DNA of 64,000 nucleotides from a bacterium (GTDB taxonomy: Bacteria > Bacillota_I > Bacilli_A > RF39 > UBA660): contig SFSZ01000006.1 of assembly GCA_004563275.1 (NCBI GenBank), positions 7,097 through 71,096 of the forward strand, written 5' to 3'. The translations under genes were made by a program, and so were the position numbers. Positions 17,176 to 24,115 of the stretch are shown here, in pieces. Numbering within the stretch: position 1 is the stretch's first letter; every line of letters starts with the position of its first letter. The notes below the pieces were generated by a model that had not been told where the DNA came from, did no database searches, and worked only from the letters and a program-made list of their open reading frames with translations.

Positions 17176-17205
17176 TTGACAAGCAATAATTAAATGTGAT
17201 ATATA
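17176..17205 (+). promoter_or_regulatory. strong promoter of the peptide-biosynthesis operon
   Basis: Consensus -35 TTGACA (17176-17181), 18-base spacer, TG-A-TATATA extended -10 (17197-17205); an overlapping TATAAT at 17202-17207 is also possible. It is one of the best -35 matches in the window and lies about 30 bases before the precursor ATG. Confidence 0.8.
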
Positions 17206-17236
17206 ATAATTAATAAAATTATTAGGAGGTACTTGT

Positions 17237-17326
17237 ATGGTTAAATTTTTAAAAAGAGTTTTCAGAAAAAAAAGTGATTTAACTGATAAACAACTTTTAG
17301 CAAGCTGCTGTGTACATAGAAGCTAA
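17237..17326 (+). CDS. candidate RiPP precursor peptide, 29 aa
   Basis: This small gene has a perfect AGGAGGT site 8 bases before ATG 17237, a consensus promoter upstream and a terminator just after its stop. The product has a basic amphipathic N-terminal half (MVKFLKRVFRKK), a polar middle (SDLTDKQLLAS) and a short end CCVHRS. This looks like a leader-core precursor whose C-terminal Cys/His/Arg/Ser residues would be modified. Immediately downstream are a phosphotransferase, a radical SAM/SPASM enzyme, a ThiF-like adenylating enzyme and a PLP enzyme, the classic context of a ribosomally made, modified peptide. ThiF/MccB enzymes act on a peptide C-terminus, fitting the short C-terminal core. 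The precursor role is inference from context; no homologue is recognised. Confidence 0.75.
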   Translation: MVKFLKRVFRKKSDLTDKQLLASCCVHRS

Positions 17327-17327
17327 C

Positions 17328-17355
17328 AAAAAAAGCATTTAAAAAATGCTTTTTT
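17328..17355 (+). terminator. intra-operon terminator/attenuator after the precursor gene
   Basis: Stem AAAAAGCATTT (17330-17340) pairs with AAATGCTTTTT (17344-17354) around a 3-base loop, with its 3' arm forming the T-run. It probably lets most transcripts stop after the precursor and a minority read into the enzyme genes. No new -35/-10 promoter with good spacing was seen between it and ATG 17378, although TATAAT occurs in the gap (17361-17366). Confidence 0.75.
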
Positions 17356-17377
17356 GCATATTATAATAGGAGAAGTA

Positions 17378-19282
17378 ATGAAAATAATTGAATTAAAAGA
17401 AGCAAAGAATAATTGCGGTGGAAAAGCCTATGGATTATATAAACTAATTCAAGCAGGTATAAATGTACCTGAAGGATTTGTTATCGAAGACTCACAATCA
17501 CTATCAAATGAAAATATTTCTGAATTAGAAAACAAATTAAAAGAATTTGCTAAAAATGACAAATTAGCGGTTAGATCATCAGCATCAGATGAAGACGGTA
17601 ATATAAAATCATTTGCTGGAATTTTTGAAACTGTATTAAATGTCAAAAATGATATTAATGATGTTACAAAAGCTATTAAAAAAGTAAATGATAGTGCTAA
17701 TACTGATAAAACCAAGAATTATTCAAACAACAAATTCAAGATGAATGTCGTAGTGCAAAAAATGATAAATCCTAGAATATCTGGTATATGTTTTACCAAT
17801 GCTATTGATTTTTCTGGTAAAAGATGTGCTATGTTTGAATATGTTCAAGGAATCGGAGAAACATTAGTTAGTGGCAAATCAAATTCAAATAGAATAATTG
17901 TTAAATATAATGATGATAAATTAGATTATAACCATGCTAGATTAGAAGGAAGTTTAATAAACTTTAATGGTTTTGAAGAACTATGCAATTCGATAACTAA
18001 AGCAATTAATAACTATGATAAAAATCTAGATATAGAGTGGTGTATAGATGAAAATAATATAGCATATCTATTACAAGCAAGACCCGTAACAAAAGAAGTA
18101 TTTATTGAAAAGAGTAGTGACAGTGATCATACAAATACAATAGTTGCATCAAGAGGATGTGTTGAATCTGAAACATATGTAATTGATTCGGATTCAGATT
18201 ATGAACAAGTAAAACATGAAATAGAAAACTTTCCTGAAAATAAAATTTTAGTTTGTGATTATACTGAAACATATTACCTACCAGCAATGAAAAAAGCAAA
18301 AGGAATAATCACAAATACAGGTTCAGCTTTATGTCATGCTGCAATCGTGTCAAGAGAATTAAACATTCCTTGTATTGTAGGCTATGATAATGCAACAACA
18401 AAATTTAAAACCGGAACTCTAATCAAGTTAGACGCTAATAATAACTCAATTTCTATCGGAAAAGAAAATATGTTAGTATCAAAAGAATATAAATTAAACT
18501 TTGGAGAACTTGATTGTTTTGATAATTACATTGAATTTATGCTAGATAAAACAAAAATATTTATTGAAAATACATATGGTGGAATATATGTTCATAAACC
18601 GGATAGATTAAATAGTTCAGAGATTAATGAAATTGAAATATTTGTTAGAAAAACATTTGGTCAAGTACCGATATTTTCATCAGATGAAAATAAATACTTA
18701 TGGATTAAAGAAGTAAATCGTTTTCATAAATTACCTTATTTTTCAAAATATTATGAAAGAGTAAAAAATAGTTCAAAAAGCTTTAATGAATTATCTTTAA
18801 CTAAAATTCAGTCAGACTTAATTAATATAGCAAAACAATATTTAACATATAAAAAGTCATCAAAAGACATAATATTAAATATTTTTATCGATGAAATAAT
18901 TGCATCAATAAATGAACTACTAGATGGAATAATCCCATTTGGTTATCCCATGTATGAATCTTATGTTCAATCATTACAATTATTAGATAATGAAGGAAAA
19001 ACATATAATGATTTATTTGGAAATACTTTATTTAAAAATGAAAAATTAATAAAAATCCAAAAATTCTTACACATAGTTTCAAAAATAAAAGACGAAAGTT
19101 ACCAAATTATATGGGATATGGGCGGAAATGGTCCGGATTATTTTGAAAAAAGAGATGAAAAATTAAAACAAATATTAAATGAAAATAATCTTAATGAAGA
19201 TTTCATGGATACATTTTATGAAATTTATCTTTCTAAATATTATAAAAAATTACTGGAGATAGTTGAAAAAAATGAATTATAA
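17378..19282 (+). CDS. PEP-synthase/rifampicin-phosphotransferase-like ATP-dependent dikinase
   Basis: The 634-aa protein begins with a PPDK/PEP-synthase ATP-grasp domain: GGKAYGLYKL (residues 14-23), AVRSSASDEDG near 63, FEYVQGIGE and the closing AYLLQARPVT near 235. This is followed by the swivelling phosphohistidine domain TGSALCHAAIVSREL, with the catalytic His near residue 319, and RELNIPCIVG. The last ~250 residues are unlike the PEP-binding barrel and not recognised, as in Rph-type enzymes, where this end carries the substrate site. The family transfers the beta-phosphate of ATP through His to an acceptor, releasing AMP and Pi. In this operon the acceptor may be the peptide or a small building block (inference). 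ATG 17378 has AGGAGAAG upstream. Its 3' end overlaps the radical SAM gene by 11 bp. Confidence 0.82.
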   Translation: MKIIELKEAKNNCGGKAYGLYKLIQAGINVPEGFVIEDSQSLSNENISELENKLKEFAKNDKLAVRSSASDEDGNIKSFAGIFETVLNVKNDINDVTKAIKKVNDSANTDKTKNYSNNKFKMNVVVQKMINPRISGICFTNAIDFSGKRCAMFEYVQGIGETLVSGKSNSNRIIVKYNDDKLDYNHARLEGSLINFNGFEELCNSITKAINNYDKNLDIEWCIDENNIAYLLQARPVTKEVFIEKSSDSDHTNTIVASRGCVESETYVIDSDSDYEQVKHEIENFPENKILVCDYTETYYLPAMKKAKGIITNTGSALCHAAIVSRELNIPCIVGYDNATTKFKTGTLIKLDANNNSISIGKENMLVSKEYKLNFGELDCFDNYIEFMLDKTKIFIENTYGGIYVHKPDRLNSSEINEIEIFVRKTFGQVPIFSSDENKYLWIKEVNRFHKLPYFSKYYERVKNSSKSFNELSLTKIQSDLINIAKQYLTYKKSSKDIILNIFIDEIIASINELLDGIIPFGYPMYESYVQSLQLLDNEGKTYNDLFGNTLFKNEKLIKIQKFLHIVSKIKDESYQIIWDMGGNGPDYFEKRDEKLKQILNENNLNEDFMDTFYEIYLSKYYKKLLEIVEKNEL

Positions 19283-20543
19283 CTTATCAATCATAAATAA
19301 AAAATACAAATATGTAAACAATAAATTTCCAGTAACAGTTTTTATAAAAATAACATCCAAATGTCTGTTTAAATGCCATTTTTGCTCTCAAGGAGATTCT
19401 TGTAATGAAGAAATATCTATAGAGGATATGAAAATAATTTTAAATAAACTAAAGAGAAATGGAGTACTAAGAATATTTTATACAGGAGGAGAACCATTTT
19501 TACACACTAAGTTTTTAGAAATAGTAAAATATGGAAAAGAGTTAGGGTTTTGTCAACTTGTTATAACAAATGGGTACTTGCTTGAAAAAAAATCTGCAAA
19601 ACAAATCTTAAAATATATTGATTGTTTATCAATATCCATCCATGGAACAGAAAGTTTTCATAACACAATTGTTGAAAATAAACATAGCTATGAAAAAATA
19701 ATTTCAGGAATTGAAATGCTAAAAAAAGAATTTCCTGAAATAATCTTAGATATGTGTTTTACAGCTTCAAAAGAAAATGCAACTAAAGAAAATATAGAAA
19801 GCGTAGCTAAATTGTGTAAAAAATATAATCTTTTATTAACGATTACTAGAGCATATATAATTGGTAATGAAAAAAATCATGATTTTTCTTATATCAAACC
19901 AATGATTCAAACAATAGATAAGCTCATAAATAAAGGCTACAAAATAGAGATAGGACATTGTTTAGTGCCTTGTGCATTAAATGATAATGCAACTTATTTA
20001 ACCTCATGTTGTACTGCTGGTATTAATTTCTGTGCAATAGATATTAACGGAGATGTCAAAATTTGTGCAAATTCGAATCAAGTAATAGGAAATGTTTTGA
20101 ACACAAGATTCAAAAAAATATGGAGAAAAAATAACAATATCTTAAATAAACATATTAACAATTTATCAATAAAATGTAAAAATTGTTCTTACTTTGTCCA
20201 ATGCGCCGGTGGATGTAAGTGTGAAGATGGAATCATGGAAAATGGGAATGCTGACTTATTATATTTTTACATTTTAGAAAAAGAATGGCAAAAAATATAC
20301 AATTTTTACATTAAAACACAAATTGCAGAAATAAAAAAAGTTGCCATTAACAAATATTTATTAATTGGAAAAAATAATTGTATCATAAATAACAAAACAT
20401 ATAAAATGATAAAAAAAATAGATTTTTCAAAAACTTTTATTGAAAATCAACAAATATCAAAGATAGATAAAGAGTTATTATTACAACTATATAAAGACGG
20501 TTTTTTAGGGGTGGTAGAAAATGAAAAAATATATATTAAATGA
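19272..20543 (+). CDS. radical SAM/SPASM peptide-modifying enzyme
   Basis: The 423-aa protein has the radical SAM motif C-x3-C-x2-C as CLFKCHFC (Cys31, 35, 38), TGGEPFLH binding SAM, and a C-terminal SPASM region. The SPASM part has CCTAGINFCAIDINGDVKIC followed by CKNCSYFVQCAGGCKC, for auxiliary iron-sulfur clusters. This places it with RiPP-modifying enzymes forming thioether, C-C or epimerised bonds. The final ~75 residues (after VAINKYLLIG) look like a small PqqD/RRE-like winged-helix segment that could bind the leader peptide; this is inferred from size and position only. ATG 19272 is preferred over an upstream TTG because GGAGA lies before it. It overlaps both neighbours (11 and 23 bp), implying coupled translation. 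Confidence 0.88.
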   Translation: MNYNLSIINKKYKYVNNKFPVTVFIKITSKCLFKCHFCSQGDSCNEEISIEDMKIILNKLKRNGVLRIFYTGGEPFLHTKFLEIVKYGKELGFCQLVITNGYLLEKKSAKQILKYIDCLSISIHGTESFHNTIVENKHSYEKIISGIEMLKKEFPEIILDMCFTASKENATKENIESVAKLCKKYNLLLTITRAYIIGNEKNHDFSYIKPMIQTIDKLINKGYKIEIGHCLVPCALNDNATYLTSCCTAGINFCAIDINGDVKICANSNQVIGNVLNTRFKKIWRKNNNILNKHINNLSIKCKNCSYFVQCAGGCKCEDGIMENGNADLLYFYILEKEWQKIYNFYIKTQIAEIKKVAINKYLLIGKNNCIINNKTYKMIKKIDFSKTFIENQQISKIDKELLLQLYKDGFLGVVENEKIYIK

Positions 20544-21474
20544 TAGTAAAAAAATAATATTTTTAAAGAATAATGAAATATTAGTTGAAGCAAAAAAATG
20601 TCCTAGATTAAAATTAGATAATAGTGACTATAATTCTCTTACAAATCTCTGTAAAAAATATACAATTTTTGAAAAAAATTCTATTTCAGAAGAATTATTT
20701 TCAACATTATATAAAAACAAAATAATTATTGAAGCAAATTTTAATATAAAAGATTCATATAAAACAAAATATGAAAGAAACGAATTATTTGCTTATAATT
20801 TTTTCGGTAAAAAAACATTTAAAAGTATAATTGATAAAAAAGTATTATTTATTGGTGTAGGGGGAATAGCATCTATAATAATCGATCAATTAATTTCAGT
20901 AGGAGTAGAAAATTTTAGTATCGTAGATTTTGATAAAGTTGATTTATCAAATTTAAATAGGCAATTTATTTATAAAGAAAATGATGTTGGACTATATAAA
21001 GTCGAATTGTTTAAAAACTACATTCTCTCAAAAAATAGTAATGCAAAAATAAAAATATATAATATGAAAATAGAAACTAGTAATCAAATTAATGAAATAG
21101 TAAAAAATGATAAAATAGATTTTATAGTTAATTCTGCAGACACACCACCTTGTTACTTACAAAAATATATAGTTGAATCATCACTTAAATTAAAAGTTCC
21201 TTGTATATTTGGCGGAGTAGGAATTGAAGAAGGTAGCTATGGACCATTATTAGATAGTTCTATTGGCAAAATAAATTATTTAAAACAAATTAATTCTACA
21301 TTAGATAAAATTAATTATTATTTTCCTTGTAAAAGTTCATTTGGAGTAACGAATAGTATAATATCAAATTATATGGCATGGGATATAATAATGTACATGA
21401 TGAACGAAAAAAAATATGTCAAAAGTTTAAATAAATCAATTAATATAAATTTTAAAGGAACAAAACATGATTAA
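20521..21474 (+). CDS. ThiF/E1-like adenylating enzyme (MccB-like)
   Basis: The 317-aa protein has an N-terminal ~90-residue domain that may be a RiPP recognition element, as in MccB. An adenylation domain of the ThiF/HesA/MoeB family follows. Visible are GVGGIAS (residues about 112-118, the ATP loop), IVDFDKVDLSNLNRQF (about 136-150, with the Asp and Arg that handle ATP) and FIVNSADTP. The paired C-x-x-C zinc ligands of MoeB/MccB are not evident; a single PCKSSFGVTNS segment aligns with the crossover region. Such enzymes adenylate a C-terminal carboxylate; MccB makes the peptidyl-AMP antibiotic microcin C. Here the likely substrate is the C-terminus of the 29-aa peptide (inference). It overlaps the neighbours on both sides. 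Confidence 0.85.
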   Translation: MKKYILNDSKKIIFLKNNEILVEAKKCPRLKLDNSDYNSLTNLCKKYTIFEKNSISEELFSTLYKNKIIIEANFNIKDSYKTKYERNELFAYNFFGKKTFKSIIDKKVLFIGVGGIASIIIDQLISVGVENFSIVDFDKVDLSNLNRQFIYKENDVGLYKVELFKNYILSKNSNAKIKIYNMKIETSNQINEIVKNDKIDFIVNSADTPPCYLQKYIVESSLKLKVPCIFGGVGIEEGSYGPLLDSSIGKINYLKQINSTLDKINYYFPCKSSFGVTNSIISNYMAWDIIMYMMNEKKYVKSLNKSININFKGTKHD

Positions 21475-22690
21475 AATTGCAATTGATCATATGCCATTAT
21501 CTGCAAATCCATTATCTGCAAACGACTTTGTTAGTTCTTATATATATCCATTTATTATGTGTCCACTATTCAGATATAACAATGGAAAACTTGAAAAATT
21601 GGCATGTAAAAATATTATCGTAAAAGGAAAGACCTATTGTATAGATTTAAATGATAATATTAGATATAATAATGGAACATATGCTACTATCGAAGATTAT
21701 TATGAAACTTTTGTTAAAATAATGAACAGTATTACTTACCCCAAATATTTAATTGAGAATATAAAGAAAATTAATTTAGTAAATAACAAATTAGTTATAA
21801 CGCTTAAAAGAAAAGATATATTTTTTTTACATAAATTAACATATTATTCATTTTCACCATTTAAAAACAAATTAAATTGTGGGCAATATTATATAGATAA
21901 TATTAGCGAGAATACTATAATTTTAAAAAGAAATAAATATTTTAATTTGTCTATTCTCCAAAAAGAAAATACATTAGAATTTAAAAAATATGAAAATCAT
22001 GAAGATATAAAAGCATTTTTAAATAATGAAATTCAAGTAACAAACATAACTACATTTCCCTTAGAACTTGTAAAAGAATTACAGCCAGAAATAAAAGAAT
22101 CAAATTTAATGTTTGTTTTGAAATTTAGTCCTAATTTAATGTTAAAAAAACACAAAAAATTTAGACAATATATTGCTCATATTATTGATAAAAATAAAAT
22201 TAATAAAAAACTTAATAATATGTTCATTATCAAAAATGATTTTTGTTTAAATAATGGAGCCAGTATAAATATAAATTATAACGTAAAAAAGCAAAAAAAT
22301 TTAACATATACACAAAATATTAAACTTGGTTATACCGAATTTTATCCAAATGGAATTATTGCAAATACAATAAAAAATCAATTGACAAAAAATAACATAA
22401 ATACAGAACTCTGCCAATATAATCTATGTGAACCAAATGATTGCGATATATATATTGACATTATTTTTTCACCATTTTTTTATGATGAATATTTTTATTT
22501 ATCAAAATATTTTAGAATAGTAAATGGAAAAAAATATAATAAACTATGCAATAAATATGAAAAAACACAAAAAGAAAAAATTTATCAAAACATTATCAAA
22601 ATATGTTATAATAACGCAAATATTATACCAATTTTAAAAAGCAAATATATATATCTATATAATAAAGCAGTTAAAGGTAGAAATGAATAA
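21467..22690 (+). CDS. solute-binding-protein family 5-like protein without signal peptide
   Basis: The 407-aa sequence has the layout of peptide/nickel ABC-transporter binding proteins (SBP_bac_5, as in DppA, YejA and the C-terminal part of SgrR). Visible are IKIAIDHMPLSANPLSAND, a Leu-Phe-Arg segment, YCIDLNDNIRYNNGTYATIEDYY-like strands, then a hinge and second lobe ending in KLGYTEFYPNG-type strands. The match is diverged and tentative. It starts directly with the first strand and has no signal peptide or lipobox, and no permease gene is nearby, so it is probably cytoplasmic. It may bind the peptide or an intermediate (inference). ATG 21467 overlaps the ThiF gene by 8 bp. Confidence 0.68.
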   Translation: MIKIAIDHMPLSANPLSANDFVSSYIYPFIMCPLFRYNNGKLEKLACKNIIVKGKTYCIDLNDNIRYNNGTYATIEDYYETFVKIMNSITYPKYLIENIKKINLVNNKLVITLKRKDIFFLHKLTYYSFSPFKNKLNCGQYYIDNISENTIILKRNKYFNLSILQKENTLEFKKYENHEDIKAFLNNEIQVTNITTFPLELVKELQPEIKESNLMFVLKFSPNLMLKKHKKFRQYIAHIIDKNKINKKLNNMFIIKNDFCLNNGASININYNVKKQKNLTYTQNIKLGYTEFYPNGIIANTIKNQLTKNNINTELCQYNLCEPNDCDIYIDIIFSPFFYDEYFYLSKYFRIVNGKKYNKLCNKYEKTQKEKIYQNIIKICYNNANIIPILKSKYIYLYNKAVKGRNE

Positions 22691-22702
22691 AGGTAAATTA
22701 TT

Positions 22703-24073
22703 ATGGTAAATAAAAGTACAAAAAAATTATTAATTGATTTAGGAAATTACGATTATTCACAAGAAGTATTAGAATTGAAAAAAATGTATGATTATATTAA
22801 TCAAGAAAAATACTTACCAAATGAAAATAAATTTAATTTTATGTCTGGAGATCCAATTAATTACAAACCCTATCCACCGATTATAAAACATTTAAAAAGA
22901 ACATTGAAGAGAAAAGATTTGTTTGAATACCAGTTAAGTAATGGAAATAAAAAAGATAAAACAATAATTAGTGATTACCTAAAAAATATAGGCATAAATG
23001 CTAATGAAGATAATATAACTTTTACTTATTCGACAACCCATGCATTTAATTTAATATTTGACTGTTTAGGAAAAAGTGGCGATGGCATTATTATTCCATC
23101 ACCTAATTATGGATTATTCGATTTTATTCCAGAACGATATGGATTAAAAGTGATTCCATTGACACTTAAAGAAGATGATAACTGGCTTATAAACATAGAA
23201 GACTTTGAAAAAAAATTAAAAAACTTTAATAGTCAAAACAAAGATTTTAAAATAAAATTTTTTTATAACATGAATCCACATAATCCGACTGGAAAAGTGA
23301 TGAGTGCTAAGGATACTGATATAATAAAGAAAATAGGTGAATTATCATTAAAATATGGCTTCTATGTAATCGATGATATGATTTATAGAGATTTAACTTT
23401 TGATAACTCGAAAATGCCCAAACCATTTTCATCCATTGAATCGTATTTTAATAACACTATATCATTATTTGGTATATCGAAATCATATAATTTAGCTTCA
23501 ATACGATCTGGCTTAATTGTATCAAACAATAAAATATCGAATATGATTCAAAATAAAATATATCATCAAATGGATTCATTATCAATTATCAATATTCAAT
23601 CATTAGTATCAGCGTTTAATGTCAATAACAAAAAACAATATAAAAAATATTTTTCGAATTTAAAAATTAAATATATGTATAATTTTGAAATATTAAAGTA
23701 TTTGATTGAAGGAATAGAAACAAAATCAACATTTAAATTAATATCAAAAGATAAATATATTAAAATAATGAAAAAGTATATTTCGAAAGAAGATTATAAT
23801 TTCGCACTACACGACACATCGAAGCTATCATTTGTTTCAAATCTCGAAGAAATTGAATCAGGATACTTTTCGTTGTTGTCAATAAAAAGTAATAAAAATT
23901 ATTATGAACTATTTGATGAGTTATTTAACAAAGCCAATATAAAAGTTATATGTGGAAATTCTATAATGTATCCCAACAATGAAGAAAAAATTATAAGAAT
24001 AAACTTTGCTGTAGAACTTAATGTGTTGATTATGGGAATTATAGAATTAAAGAAATATCTTGAAAAAAGTTAA
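22703..24073 (+). CDS. PLP-dependent aminotransferase class I/II-fold enzyme
   Basis: The 456-aa protein is a fold-type I PLP enzyme. It has the MSGDPINYKPYPP substrate loop, YNMNPHNPTGKVMS with the N-P-x-G motif, YVIDDMIYRDL with the Asp that contacts the pyridine N, and the Schiff-base Lys in FGISKSYNLA (near residue 260) followed by an Arg-Ser-Gly segment. A long insertion-like region (about residues 330-390) precedes the C-terminal small domain. The family includes transaminases, beta-decarboxylases and lyases. Here it may modify a side chain or supply an amine building block (inference). Twelve bases separate it from the upstream gene. Confidence 0.85.
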   Translation: MVNKSTKKLLIDLGNYDYSQEVLELKKMYDYINQEKYLPNENKFNFMSGDPINYKPYPPIIKHLKRTLKRKDLFEYQLSNGNKKDKTIISDYLKNIGINANEDNITFTYSTTHAFNLIFDCLGKSGDGIIIPSPNYGLFDFIPERYGLKVIPLTLKEDDNWLINIEDFEKKLKNFNSQNKDFKIKFFYNMNPHNPTGKVMSAKDTDIIKKIGELSLKYGFYVIDDMIYRDLTFDNSKMPKPFSSIESYFNNTISLFGISKSYNLASIRSGLIVSNNKISNMIQNKIYHQMDSLSIINIQSLVSAFNVNNKKQYKKYFSNLKIKYMYNFEILKYLIEGIETKSTFKLISKDKYIKIMKKYISKEDYNFALHDTSKLSFVSNLEEIESGYFSLLSIKSNKNYYELFDELFNKANIKVICGNSIMYPNNEEKIIRINFAVELNVLIMGIIELKKYLEKS

Positions 24074-24115
24074 TAAAAGTTGTAGTATACACAGAAAAAG
24101 GAGAAGAGTAATAAA

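Noticed and set aside
17128..17236. tRNA or other structured RNA upstream of the precursor
   Set aside because: No cloverleaf or known motif; the region is an AT-rich promoter.
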